64,000 nucleotides of DNA from Siphonodentalium dalli. Lineage: Eukaryota > Mollusca > Scaphopoda > Gadilida > Siphonodentaliidae. Position 1 is the first letter of the stretch. Every line of letters begins with the position of its first letter. A model generated the notes under the pieces. The model was not told the DNA's origin, did not search any database, and saw only the letters and a list, made by a program, of their open reading frames with translations. A program made the translations under genes and the position numbers. The DNA is taken from NCBI GenBank assembly GCA_032622095.1, contig CP136064.1:1178001-1242000 (forward strand), in the 5' to 3' direction. Positions 1-12,800 of the stretch are shown piece by piece.

Positions 1-2594
1 TGTAACTCAACTTAAAAGGAGATAAGTAACACAGTCACCAACTTAAAGGGGTGTCTGATTTAGACTGGTTCCATGGTGGAGTACGGTTGGATATTTTCAA
101 TTTGGCGCATGTTTCTCCATACCGCGCCATGTCAAATCTGGCCATATCCGAATCGGGTTGTCATTTACAATGACTGCAGAAAATAAATATCTTCATGTTG
201 GAATGCAAATGTATGTTTAAAGGAACAGATGTATCTCAACTTAAAGGAACATAGGTAACACAGTCACCAACTTAAAGAGGTGTCTGATTTAGACTGGTTC
301 CATGGTGGAGTACGGTTGGATATTTTCTATTTGGCGCATGTTTCTCCATACCGCGCCATGTCAAATCTGGCCATATCCGAATCGGGTTGTCATTTACAAT
401 GACTACAGAAAATAAATATCTTCATGTTGGAATGCAAATGTATGTTTAAAGGAACAGATGTATCTCAACTTAAAGGGACATAAGTAACACAGTCACCAAC
501 TTTAAGGGGTATCTGCTATAGACTGGTTCCATGGTGGAGTACGGTTGGATATTTACTATTTGGCGCATGTTTCTCCATACCGCGCCATGTCAAATCTGGC
601 CATATCCGAATTGGGTTGTCATTTACAATGACTACAGAAAATAAATATCTTCATGTTGGAATGCAAATGTATGTTTAAAGAAACAGATGTATCTCAACTT
701 AAAGGGACATAATAAGTAGCACAGTCACCAACTTTAAGGGGTATCTGCTATAGACTGGTTCCATGGTGGAGTACTGTTGGATATTTTCAATTTGGCGCAT
801 GTTTCTCCCTACCGCGCCATGTCAAATCTGGCCATATCCGAATCGGGTTGTCATTTACAATGACTACAGAAAATAGATATCTTCATGTTGGAATGCAAAT
901 GTATGTTTAAAGGAACAGATGTATCTCAACTTAAAGGGACATAAGTAACACAGTCACCAACTTAAAGGGGTATCTGCTATAGACTGGTTCCATGGTGGAG
1001 TACGGTTGGATATTTTCAATTTGGCGCATGTTTCTCCATACCGCGCCATGTCAAATCTGGCCATATCCGAATCGGGTTGTCATTTACAATGACTGCAGAA
1101 AATATATATCTTCATGGTGGAATGCAAATGTATGTTTAAAGGAACAGATGTATCTCAACTTAAAGGGACATAAGTAACACAGTCACCAACTTAAAGAGGT
1201 GTCTGATTTAGACTGGTTCCATGGTGGAGTACGGTTGGATATTTTCTATTTAGCGCATGTTTCTCCATACCGCGCCATGTCAAATCTGGCCATATCCGAA
1301 TCGGGTTGTCATTTACAATGATTACAGAAAATAAATATCTTCATGTTGGAATGCAAATGTATGTTTAGAGGAACAGATGTATCTCAACTTAAAGGGACAT
1401 AAGTAACACAGTCACCAACTTTAAGGGGTATCTGCTATAGACTGGTTCCATGGTGGAGTACGGTTGGATATTTACTATTTGGCGCATGTTTCTCCATACC
1501 GCGCCATGTCAAATCTGGCCATATCCGAATCGGGTTGTCATTTACAATGACTACAGAAAATAAATATCTTCATGTTGGAATGCAAATGTATGTTTAAAGG
1601 AACAGATGTATCTCAACTTAAAGGGACATAAGTAACACAGTCACCAACTTAAAGGGGTATCTGCTATAGACTGGTTCCATGGTGGAGTACGGTTGGATAT
1701 TTTCAATTTGGCGCATGTTTCTCCATACCGCGCCATGCCAAATCTGGCCCTATCCGAATCGGGTTGTCATTTACAATGACTGCAGAAAATATATATCTTC
1801 ATGGTGGAATGCAAATGTATGTTTAAAGGAACAGATGTATCTCAACTTAAAGGGACATAAGTAACACAGTCACCAACTTTAAGGGGTATCTGCTATAGAC
1901 TGGTTCCATGGTGGAGTACGGTTGGATATTTTCAATTTGGCGCATGTTTCTCCATACCGCGCCATGTCAAATCTGGCCCTATCCGAATCGGGTTGTCATT
2001 TACAATGACTGCAGAAAATATATATCTTCATGTTGGAATGCAAATGTATGTTTAAAGAAACAGATGTATCTCAACTTAAAGCGACATAAGTAGCACAGTC
2101 ACCAACTTTAAGGGGTATCTGCTATAGACTGGTTCCATGGTGGAGTACTGTTGGATATTTTCAATTTGGCGCATGTTTCTCCCTACCGCGCCATGTCAAA
2201 TCTGGCCATATCCGAATCGGGTTGTCATTTACAATGACTACAGAAAATAAATATCTTCATGTTGGAATGCAAATGTATGTTTAAAGGAACAGGTGTATCT
2301 CAACTTAAAGGGAGATAAGTAACACAGTCACCAACTTTAAGGGGTATCTGCTATAGACTGGTTCCATGGTGGAGTACGGTTGGATATTTTCAATTTGGCG
2401 CATGTTTTTCCATACCGCGCCATGTCAAATCTGGCCATATCCGAATCGGGTTGTCATTTACAATGACTACAGAAAATAAATATCTTCATGTTGGAAAGCA
2501 AATGTATGTTTAAAGGAACAGATGTATCTCAACTTAAAGGGACATAAGTAACACAGTCACCAACTTTAAGGGGTATCTGCTATAGACTGGTTCC
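1..2594 (+). repeat. Irregular lead-in monomers without a clean HOR period
   Basis: This stretch holds the left partial copy and eleven complete monomers starting at 73, 302, 531, 763, 992, 1221, 1450, 1679, 1908, 2137 and 2366. I see no repeating class order. Monomers 1221 and 1450 match the last two monomers of the 13-mer to the right: 1221 carries TTTAGCGC, GATTACAG and GTTTAGAGG, and 1450 carries TTACTATTT. The four monomers 1679-2594 are then interposed before the 13-mer begins at 2595. Monomer 531 is 3 bp too long. The higher private variation (for example CATGCCAAAT in 1679, AAAGCGACAT in 1908) fits material that is less recently homogenised. Confidence 0.85.
531..762 (+). repeat. 232-bp monomer with a 3-bp insertion
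   Basis: The distance from the ATG at 531 to the next at 763 is 232 bp instead of 229. The extra three bases lie near 710-714, where GGACATAAGTAG of other monomers reads GGACATAATAAGTAG, consistent with a local duplication of TAA or AAT. It is the only expanded monomer in the window. Confidence 0.9.
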
Positions 2595-5500
2595 ATGGTG
2601 GAGTACGGTTGGAAATTTTCAATTTGGCGCATGTTACTCCATACCGCGCCATGTCAAATCTGGCCATATCCGAATCGGGTTGTCATTTACAATAACTGCA
2701 GAAAATATATATCTTCATGGTGGAATGCAAATGTATGTTTAAAGGAACAGATGTATCTCAACTTAAAGGGACATAAGTAACACAGTCACCAACTTAAAGG
2801 GGTATCTGCTATAGACTGGTTCCATGGTGGAGTACGGTTGGATATTTTCAATTTGGTGCATGTTTCTCCATACCGCGCCATGTCAAATCTGGCCATATCC
2901 GAATCGGGTTGTCATTTACAATGACTACAGAAAATAAATATCTTCATGTTGGAATGCAAATGTATGTTTAAAGAAACAGATGTATCTCAACTTAAAGGGA
3001 CATAAGTAACACAGTCACCAACTTTAAGGGGTATCTGCTATAGACTGGTTCCATGGTGGAGTACTGTTGGATATTTTTAATTTAGCGCATGTTTCTCCCT
3101 ACCGCGCCATGTCAAATCTGGCCATATCCGAATCGGGTTGTCATTTACAATGACTGCAGAAAATATATATCTTCATGGTGGAATGCAAATGTATGTTTAA
3201 AGGAACAGATGTATCTCAACTTAAAGGGACATAAGTAACACAGTCACCAACTTTAAGGGGTATCTGCTATAGACTGGTTCCATGGTGGAGTACGGTTGGA
3301 TATTTTCAATTTGGCGCATGTTTCTCCATACCGCGCCATGTCAAATCTGGCCATATCCGAATCGGGTTGTCATTTACAATGACTGCAGAAAATATATATC
3401 TTCATGTTGGAATGCAAATGAATGTTTAAAGGAACAGATGTATCTCAACTTAAAGGGACATAAGTAACACCGTCACCAACTTTAAGGGGTATCTGCTATA
3501 GACTGGTTACATGGTGGAGTACGGTTGGATATTTTCAATTTTGCGCATGTTTCTCCATACCGCGCCATGTCAAATCTGGCCATATCCGAATCGGGTTGTC
3601 ATTTACAATGACTGCAGAAAATAAATATCTTCATGTTGGAATGCAAATGTATGTTTAAAGGAACAGATGTATCTCAACTTAAAGGGACATAAGTAACACA
3701 GTCACCAACTTTAAGGGGTATCTGCTATAGACTGGTTCCATGGTGGAGTACGGTTGGATATTTACTATTTGGCGCATGTTTCTCCATACCGCGCCATGTC
3801 AAATCTGGCCATATCCGAATCGGGTTGTCATTTACAATGACTACAGAAAATAAATATCTTCATGTTGGAATGCAAATGTATGTTTAAAGGAAGAGATGTA
3901 TCTCAACTTAAAGGGACATAAGTAACACCGTCACCAACTTTAAGGAGTATCTGCTATAGACTGGTTCCATGGTGGAGTACTGTTGCATATTTTCAATTTG
4001 GCGCATGTTTTTTCATACCGCGCCATGTCAAATCTGGCCATATCCGAATCGGGTTGTCATTTTCAATGACTACAGAAAATAAATATCTTCATGTTGGAAT
4101 GCAAATGTATGTTTAAAGGAACAGATGTATCTCAACTTAAAGGGACATAAGTAACACAGTCACCAACTTAAAGGGGTATCTGCTATAGACTGGTTCCATG
4201 GTGGAGTACGGTTGGATATTTTCAATTTGGCGCATGTTTCTCCATACCGCGCCATGTCAAATCTGGCCATATCCGAATCGGGTTGTCATTTACAATGACT
4301 GCAGAAAATATATATCTTCATGGTGGAATGCAAATGTATGTTTAAAGGAACAGATGTATCTCAACTTAAAGGGACATAAGTAACACAGTCACCAACTTAA
4401 AGGGGTATCTGCTATAGACTGGTTCCATGGTGGAGTACGGTTGAATATTTTCAATTTGGCGCATGTTTCTCCATACCGCGCCATGTCAAATCTGGCCCTA
4501 TCCGAATCGGGTTGTCATTTACCATGACTGCAGAAAATATATATCTTCATGGTGGAATGCAAATGTATGTTTAAAGGAACAGATGTCTCTCAACTTAAAG
4601 GGACATAAGTAACACAGTCACCAACTTTAAGGGGTATCTGCTATAGACTGGTTCCATGGTGGAGTACGGTTGGATATTTTCAATTTGGAGCATGTTTCTC
4701 CATACCGCGCCATGTCAAATCTGGCCATATCCGAATCGGGTTGTCATTTACAATGACTGCAGAAAATAAATATCTTCATGTTGGAATGCAAATGAATGTT
4801 TGAAGGAACAGATGTATCTCAACTTAAAGGGACATAAGTAACACCGTCACCAACTTTAAGGGGTATCTGCTATAGACTGGTTACATGGTGGAGTACGGTT
4901 GGATATTTTCAATTTTGCGCATGTTTCTCCATACCGCGCCATGTAAAATCTGGCCATATCCGAATCGGGTTGTCATTTACAATGACTGCAGAAAATAAAT
5001 ATCTTCATGTTGGAATGCAAATGTATGTTTAAAGGAACAGATGTATCTCAACTTAAAGGGACATAAGTAACACAGTCACCAACTTAAAGAGGTGTCTGAT
5101 TTAGACTGGTTCCATGGTGGAGTACGGTTGGATATTTTCTATTTAGCGCATGTTTCTCCATACCGCGTCATGTCAAATCTGGCCATATCCGAATCGGGTT
5201 GTCATTTACAATGATTACAGAAAATAAATATCTTCATGTTGGAATGCAAATGTATGTTTAGAGGAACAGATGTATCTCAACTTAAAGGGACATAAGTAAC
5301 ACAGTCACCAACTTTAAGGGGTATCTGCTATAGACTGGTTCCATGGTGGAGTACGGTTGGATATTTACTATTTGGCGCATGTTTCTCCATACCGCGCCAT
5401 GTCAAATCTGGCCATATCCGAATCGGGTTGTCATTTACAATGACTACAGAAAATAAATATCTTCATGTTGGAATGCAAATGTATGTTTAAAGGAACAGAT

Positions 5501-8500
5501 GTATCTCAACTTAAAGGGACATAAGTAACACAGTCACCAACTTAAAGGGGTATCTGCTATAGACTGGTTCCATGGTGGAGTACGGTTGGAAATTTTCAAT
5601 TTGGCGCATGTTACTCCATACCGCGCCATGTCAAATCTGGCCATATCCGAATCGGGTTGTCATTTACAATAACTGCAGAAAATATATATCTTCATGGTGG
5701 AATGCAAATGTATGTTTAAAGGAACAGATGTATCTCAACTTAAAGGGACATAAGTAACACAGTCACCAACTTAAAGGGGTATCTGCTATAGACTGGTTCC
5801 ATGGTGGAGTACGGTTGGATATTTTCAATTTGGTGCATGTTTCTCCATACCGCGCCATGTCAAATCTGGCCATATCCGAATCGGGTTGTCATTTACAATG
5901 ACTACAGAAAATAAATATCTTCATGTTGGAATGCAAATGTATGTTTAAAGAAACAGATGTATCTCAACTTAAAGGGACATAAGTAACACAGTCACCAACT
6001 TTAAGGGGTATCTGCTATAGACTGGTTCCATGGTGGAGTACTGTTGGATATTTTTAATTTAGCGCATGTTTCTCCCTACCGCGCCATGTCAAATCTGGCC
6101 ATATCCGAATCGGGTTGTCATTTACAATGACTGCAGAAAATATATATCTTCATGGTGGAATGCAAATGTATGTTTAAAGGAACAGATGTATCTCAACTTA
6201 AAGGGACATAAGTAACACAGTCACCAACTTTAAGGGGTATCTGCTATAGACTGGTTCCATGGTGGAGTACGGTTGGATATTTTCAATTTGGCGCATGTTT
6301 CTCCATACCGCGCCATGTCAAATCTGGCCATATCCGAATCGGGTTGTCATTTACAATGACTGCAGAAAATATATATCTTCATGTTGGAATGCAAATGAAT
6401 GTTTAAAGGAACAGATGTATCTCAACTTAAAGGGACATAAGTAACACCGTCACCAACTTTAAGGGGTATCTGCTATAGACTGGTTACATGGTGGAGTACG
6501 GTTGGATATTTTCAATTTTGCGCATGTTTCTCCATACCGCGCCATGTCAAATCTGGCCATATCCGAATCGGGTTGTCATTTACAATGACTGCAGAAAATA
6601 AATATCTTCATGTTGGAATGCAAATGTATGTTTAAAGGAACAGATGTATCTCAACTTAAAGGGACATAAGTAACACAGTCACCAACTTTAAGGGGTATCT
6701 GCTATAGACTGGTTCCATGGTGGAGTACGGTTGGATATTTACTATTTGGCGCATGTTTCTCCATACCGCGCCATGTCAAATCTGGCCATATCCGAATCGG
6801 GTTGTCATTTACAATGACTACAGAAAATAAATATCTTCATGTTGGAATGCAAATGTATGTTTAAAGGAAGAGATGTATCTCAACTTAAAGGGACATAAGT
6901 AACACCGTCACCAACTTTAAGGAGTATCTGCTATAGACTGGTTCCATGGTGGAGTACTGTTGCATATTTTCAATTTGGCGCATGTTTTTCCATACCGCGC
7001 CATGTCAAATCTGGCCATATCCGAATCGGGTTGTCATTTTCAATGACTACAGAAAATAAATATCTTCATGTTGGAATGCAAATGTATGTTTAAAGGAACA
7101 GATGTATCTCAACTTAAAGGGACATAAGTAACACAGTCACCAACTTAAAGGGGTATCTGCTATAGACTGGTTCCATGGTGGAGTACGGTTGGATATTTTC
7201 AATTTGGCGCATGTTTCTCCATACCGCGCCATGTCAAATCTGGCCATATCCGAATCGGGTTGTCATTTCCAATGACTGCAGAAAATATATATCTTCATGG
7301 TGGAATGCAAATGTATGTTTAAAGGAACAGATGTATCTCAACTTAAAGGGACATAAGTAACACAGTCACCAACTTAAAGGGGTATCTGCTATAGACTGGT
7401 TCCATGGTGGAGTACGGTTGAATATTTTCAATTTGGCGCATGTTTCTCCATACCGCGCCATGTCAAATCTGGCCCTATCCGAATCGGGTTGTCATTTACC
7501 ATGACTGCAGAAAATATATATCTTCATGGTGGAATGCAAATGTATGTTTAAAGGAACAGATGTCTCTCAACTTAAAGGGACATAAGTAACACAGTCACCA
7601 AATTTAAGGGGTATCTGCTATAGACTGGTTCCATGGTGGAGTACGGTTGGATATTTTCAATTTGGAGCATGTTTCTCCATACCGCGCCATGTCAAATCTG
7701 GCCATATCCGAATCGGGTTGTCATTTACAATGACTGCAGAAAATAAATATCTTCATGTTGGAATGCAAATGAATGTTTGAAGGAACAGATGTATCTCAAC
7801 TTAAAGGGACATAAGTAACACCGTCACCAACTTTAAGGGGTATCTGCTATAGACTGGTTACATGGTGGAGTACGGTTGGATATTTTCAATTTTGCGCATG
7901 TTTCTCCATACCGCGCCATGTAAAATCTGGCCATATCCGAATCGGGTTGTCATTTACAATGACTGCAGAAAATAAATATCTTCATGTTGGAATGCAAATG
8001 TATGTTTAAAGGAACAGATGTATCTCAACTTAAAGGGACATAAGTAACACAGTCACCAACTTAAAGAGGTGTCTGATTTAGACTGGTTCCATGGTGGAGT
8101 ACGGTTGGATATTTTCTATTTAGCGCATGTTTCTCCATACCGCGCCATGTCATATCTGGCCATATCCGAATCGGGTTGTCATTTACAATGATTACAGAAA
8201 ATAAATATCTTCATGTTGGAATGCAAATGTATGTTTAGAGGAACAGATGTATCTCAACTTAAAGGGACATAAGTAACACAGTCACCAACTTTAAGGGGTA
8301 TCTGCTATAGACTGGTTCCATGGTGGAGTACGGTTGGATATTTACTATTTGGCGCATGTTTCTCCATACCGCGCCATGTCAAATCTGGCCATATCCGAAT
8401 CGGGTTGTCATTTACAATGACTACAGAAAATAAATATCTTCATGTTGGAATGCAAATGTATGTTTAAAGGAACAGATGTATCTCAACTTAAAGGGACATA

Positions 8501-8548
8501 AGTAACACAGTCACCAACTTAAAGGGGTATCTGCTATAGACTGGTTCC
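2595..8548 (+). repeat. HOR block A: 13-mer (2977 bp), two tandem copies
   Basis: Copy 1 is 2595-5571 and copy 2 is 5572-8548. Thirteen monomers recur in the same order. They are recognised by these marks: GGAAATTTTC (2595, 5572); GGTGCATG (2824, 5801); TTTTTAATTTAGCGC (3053, 6030); AATGAATGTTTAAAG (3282, 6259); TTACATGG (3511, 6488); TTACTATTT with AGGAAGAG (3740, 6717); GTTGCATATT (3969, 6946); consensus (4198, 7175); GTTGAATATT with ACCATGAC (4427, 7404); GGAGCATG with GTTTGAAGG (4656, 7633); GTAAAATC (4885, 7862); TTTAGCGC with GATTACAG (5114, 8091); TTACTATTT (5343, 8320). The copies differ at only a few bases, for example GCGTCATG near 5167 and GTCATATC near 8151. The order breaks at 8549, where an M1 monomer replaces the expected GGAAATTTTC type. 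Confidence 0.93.
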
Positions 8549-9723
8549 ATGGTGGAGTACGGTTGGATATTTTCAATTTGGCGCATGTTTCTCCATACCG
8601 CGCCATGTCAAATCTGGCCATATCCGAATCGGGTTGTCATTTACAATGACTGCAGAAAATATATATCTTCATGTTGGAATGCAAATGTATGTTTAAAGGA
8701 ACAGATGTATCTCAACTTAAAGGGACATAAGTAACACAGTCACCAACTTTAAGGGGTATCTGCTATAGACTGGTTACATGGTGGAGTACGGTTGGATATT
8801 TTCAATTATGCGCATGTTTCTCCATACCGCGCCATGTCAAATCTGGCCATATCCGAATCGGGTTGTCATTTACAATGACTGCAGAAAATAAATATCTTCA
8901 TGTTGGAATGCAAATGTATGTTTAAAGGAACAGATGTATCTCAACTTAAAGGAACATAAGTAACACAGTCACCAACTTAAAGAGGTGTCTGATTTAGACT
9001 GGTTCCATAGTGGAGTACGGTTGGATATTTTCTATTTGGCGCATGTTTCTCCATACCGCGCCATGTCAAATCTGGCCATATCCGAATCGGGTTGTCATTT
9101 ACAATGACTACAGAAAATAAATATCTTCATGTTGGAATGCAAATGTATGTTTAAAGGAACAGATGTATCTCAACTTAAAGGGACATAAGTAACACAGTCA
9201 CCAACTTTAAGGGGTATCTGCTATAGACTGGTTCCATGGTGGAGTACGGTTGGATATTTTCTATTTGGCGCATGTTTCTCCATACTGCGCCATGTCAAAT
9301 CTGGCCATATCCGAATCGGGTTGTCATTTACAATGACTACAGAAAATAAATATCTTCATGTTGGAATGCAAATGTATGTTTAAAGAAACAGATGTATCTC
9401 AACTTAAAGGAACATAAGTAACACAGACACCAACTTTAAGGGGTATCTGCTATAGACTGGTTCCATGGTGGAGTACTGTTGGATATTTTCAATTTGGCGC
9501 ATGTTTCTCCCTACCGCGCCATGTCAAATCTGGCCATATCCGAATCGGGTTGTCATTTACAATGACTACAGAAAATAAATATCTTCATGTTGGAATGCAA
9601 ATGTATGTTTAAACGAACAGATGTATCTCAACTTAAAGGGACATAAGTAACACAGTCACCAACTTAAAGGGGTATCTGCTATAGACTGGTTCCATGGTGG
9701 AGTACGGTTGGATATTTTCAATT

Positions 9724-9750
9724 TGGCGCATGTTTCTCCATACCGCGCCA
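9724..9750. repeat. Inverted repeat TGGCGC...GCGCCA in the monomer
   Basis: Monomer positions 31-36 and 52-57 are perfect reverse complements separated by 15 bases. They are shown here in the reference monomer. M2, M3-related and N classes alter the left arm, and M8 and N3 alter the right arm, without matching changes on the other side. Pairing is therefore not visibly maintained. Confidence 0.7.
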
Positions 9751-9768
9751 TGTCAAATCTGGCCATAT

Positions 9769-9777
9769 CCGAATCGG
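9769..9777. repeat. Odd palindrome CCGA-W-TCGG
   Basis: Positions 76-84 form a 9-bp inverted repeat with a single central base. The centre is A in most monomers and T in class N5, which leaves both arms intact. It was kept in nearly all monomers I read; 20228 (CCAAATCGG) is a clear break, and 21373 changes both arms in a complementary way. Confidence 0.75.
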
Positions 9778-9780
9778 GTT

Positions 9781-9795
9781 GTCATTTACAATGAC
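9781..9795. repeat. Hairpin-forming inverted repeat GTCATT-TAC-AATGAC
   Basis: Positions 88-102 contain 6-bp perfect arms around a 3-base centre, and an overlapping TTGT/ACAA pair is also possible. Most monomers keep both arms; TTC replaces TAC in the GTTGCATATT and fusion classes. The ACCATGAC, CATTGAC and GATTACAG classes break one pair each. Confidence 0.7.
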
Positions 9796-9837
9796 TGCAG
9801 AAAATATATATCTTCATGGTGGAATGCAAATGTATGT

Positions 9838-9899
9838 TTAAAGGAACAGATGTATCTCAACTTAAAGGGACATAAGTAACACAGTCACCAACTTAAAGG
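9838..9899 (+). repeat. Three spaced TTAAAGG motifs per monomer
   Basis: TTAAAGG occurs at monomer positions 145-151, 169-175 and 200-206, that is 24 and 31 bp apart. The last two lie within a 12-bp direct repeat CAACTTAAAGGG (165-176 and 196-207). In many classes the third copy is degraded to CTTTAAGG. This suggests the monomer's right third grew by an internal duplication. Confidence 0.75.
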
Positions 9900-12800
9900 G
9901 GTATCTGCTATAGACTGGTTCCATGGTGGAGTACTGTTGGATATTTTCAATTTGGCGCATGTTTCTCCCTACCGCGCCATGTCAAATCTGGCCATATCCG
10001 AATCGGGTTGTCATTTACAATGACTACAGAAAATAAATATCTTCATGTTGGAATGCAAATGTATGTTTAAAGGAACAGATGTATCTCAACTTAAAGGGAC
10101 ATAAGTAACACAGTCACCAACTTAAAGGGGTATCTGCTATAGACTGGTTCCATGGTGGAGTACGGTTGGATATTTTCAATTTGGCGCATGTTTCTCCATA
10201 CCGCGCAATGTCAAATCTGGCCATATCCGAATCGGGTTGTCATTTACAATGACTGCAGAAAATATATATCTTCATGGTGGAATGCAAATGTATGTTTAAA
10301 GGAACAGATGTATCTCAACTTAAACGGACATAAGTAACACAGTCACCAACTTAAAGGGGTATCTGCTATAGACTGGTTCCATGGTGGAGTACGGTTGGAT
10401 ATTTTCAATTTGGCGCATGTTTCTCCATACCGCGCCATGTCAAATCTGGCCCTATCCGAATCGGGTTGTCATTTACAATGACTGCAGAAAATATATATCT
10501 TCATGGTGGAATGCAAATGTATGTTTAAAGGAACAGATGTATCTCAACTTAAAGGGACATAAGTAACACAGTCACCAACTTAAAGGGGTATCTGCTATAG
10601 ACTGGTTCCATGGTGGAGTACGGTTGGATATTTTCAATTTGGCGCATGTTTCTCCATACCGCGCCATGTCAAATCTGGCCATATCCGAATCGGGTTGTCA
10701 TTTACAATGACTGCAGAAAATATATATCTTCATGTTGGAATGCAAATGTATGTTTAAAGGAACAGATGTATCTCAACTTAAAGGGACATAAGTAACACAG
10801 TCACCAACTTTAAGGGGTATCTGCTATAGACTGGTTACATGGTGGAGTACGGTTGGATATTTTCAATTATGCGCATGTTTCTCCATACCGCGCCATGTCA
10901 AATCTGGCCATATCCGAATCGGGTTGTCATTTACAATGACTGCAGAAAATAAATATCTTCATGTTGGAATGCAAATGTATGTTTAAAGGAACAGATGTAT
11001 CTCAACTTAAAGGAACATAAGTAACACAGTCACCAACTTAAAGAGGTGTCTGATTTAGACTGGTTCCATGGTGGAGTACGGTTGGATATTTTCTATTTGG
11101 CGCATGTTTCTCCATACCGCGCCATGTCAAATCTGGCCATATCCGAATCGGGTTGTCATTTACAATGACTACAGAAAATAAATATCTTCATGTTGGAATG
11201 CAAATGTATGTTTAAAGGAACAGATGTATCTCAACTTAAAGGGACATAAGTAACACAGTCACCAACTTTAAGGGGTATCTGCTATAGACTGGTTCCATGG
11301 TGGAGTACGGTTGGATATTTTCTATTTGGCGCATGTTTCTCCATACTGCGCCATGTCAAATCTGGCCATATCCGAATCGGGTTGTCATTTACAATGACTA
11401 CAGAAAATAAATATCTTCATGTTGGAATGCAAATGTATGTTTAAAGAAACAGATGTATCTCAACTTAAAGGAACATAAGTAACACAGTCACCAACTTTAA
11501 GGGGTATCTGCTATAGACTGGTTCCATGGTGGAGTACTGTTGGATATTTTCAATTTGGCGCATGTTTCTCCCTACCGCGCCATGTCAAATCTGGCCATAT
11601 CCGAATCGGGTTGTCATTTACAATGACTACAGAAAATAAATATCTTCATGTTGGAATGCAAATGTATGTTTAAACGAACAGATGTATCTCAACTTAAAGG
11701 GACATAAGTAACACAGTCACCAACTTAAAGGGGTATCTGCTATAGACTGGTTCCATGGTGGAGTACGGTTGGATATTTTCAATTTGGCGCATGTTTCTCC
11801 ATACCGCGCCATGTCAAATCTGGCCCTATCCGAATCGGGTTGTCATTTACAATGACTGCAGAAAATATATATCTTCATGGTGGAATGCAAATGTATGTTT
11901 AAAGGAACAGATGTATCTCAACTTAAAGGGACATAAGTAACACAGTCACCAACTTAAAGGGGTATCTGCTATAGACTGGTTCCATGGTGGAGTACGGTTG
12001 GATATTTTCAATTTGGCGCATGTTTCTCCATACCGCGCCATGTCAAATCTGGCCATATCCGAATCGGGTTGTCATTTACAATGACTGCAGAAAATATATA
12101 TCTTCATGTTGGAATGCAAATGTATGTTTAAAGGAACAGATGTATCTCAACTTAAAGGGACATAAGTAACACAGTCACCAACTTTAAGGGGTATCTGCTA
12201 TAGACTGGTTACATGGTGGAGTACGGTTGGATATTTTCAATTATGCGCATGTTTCTCCATACCGCGCCATGTCAAATCTGGCCATATCCGAATCGGGTTG
12301 TCATTTACAATGACTGCAGAAAATAAATATCTTCATGTTGGAATGCAAATGTATGTTTAAAGGAACAGATGTATCTCAACTTAAAGGAACATAAGTAACA
12401 CAGTCACCAACTTAAAGAGGTGTCTGATTTAGACTGGTTCCATGGTGGAGTACGGTTGGATATTTTCTATTTGGCGCATGTTTCTCCATACCGCGCCATG
12501 TCAAATCTGGCCATATCCGAATCGGGTTGTCATTTACAATGACTACAGAAAATAAATATCTTCATGTTGGAATGCAAATGTATGTTTAAAGGAACAGATG
12601 TATCTCAACTTAATGGGACATAAGTAACACAGTCACCAACTTTAAGGGGTATCTGCTATAGACTGGTTCCATGGTGGAGTACGGTTGGATATTTTCTATT
12701 TGGCGCATGTTTCTCCATACTGCGCCATGTCAAATCTGGCCATATCCGAATCGGGTTGTCATTTACAATGACTACAGAAAATAAATATCTTCATGTTGGA

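Larger units (their letters stand above)
9694..9922 (+). repeat. Reference (consensus-like) monomer, class M6
   Basis: I use this as the reference 229-bp unit. It has CCATGG overlapping the start (NcoI), TGGCCA at 68-73 (MscI), CTGCAG at 102-107 (PstI), TTTAAA at 144-149 (DraI) and an alternating AT run at 111-118. Its six CpGs are at 12, 34, 51, 53, 77 and 82, with none from 84 to 229. An open frame of 61 codons spans positions 1-186 in this class, but it depends on T114 and 229 is not a multiple of three, so no frame runs through the array. Confidence 0.9.

Noticed and set aside
992-1177. A recurring open reading frame of 61 codons, seen in roughly half of the monomers (first full one here), beginning at the ATG in CCATGG.
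   Set aside because: Its presence is decided by one two-state site: T114 keeps it open and A114 gives TAA. The monomer length is not a multiple of three, variation falls on all codon positions, and no promoter or initiation context is evident. It is a by-product of the repeat.
9724-9750. The TGGCGC/GCGCCA inverted repeat as a conserved hairpin.
   Set aside because: Class changes on one arm (TTGCGC, TAGCGC, GGTGCA, GCGCAA, GCGACA) are not matched by changes on the other, so there is no sign of maintained pairing.
9762-9778. A possible CENP-B box, because ANNCGGG occurs in the monomer (ATCCGAATCGGGT region).
   Set aside because: The required TTCG half at the left of the 17-bp motif reads CATA, on either strand the fit is poor, and only the right half matches. 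I do not call a CENP-B box.
9804-9811. The ATATATAT run as a TATA box.
   Set aside because: It is one of two common states at position 114, interrupted in about half the monomers, with no other promoter element in a fixed relation to it.
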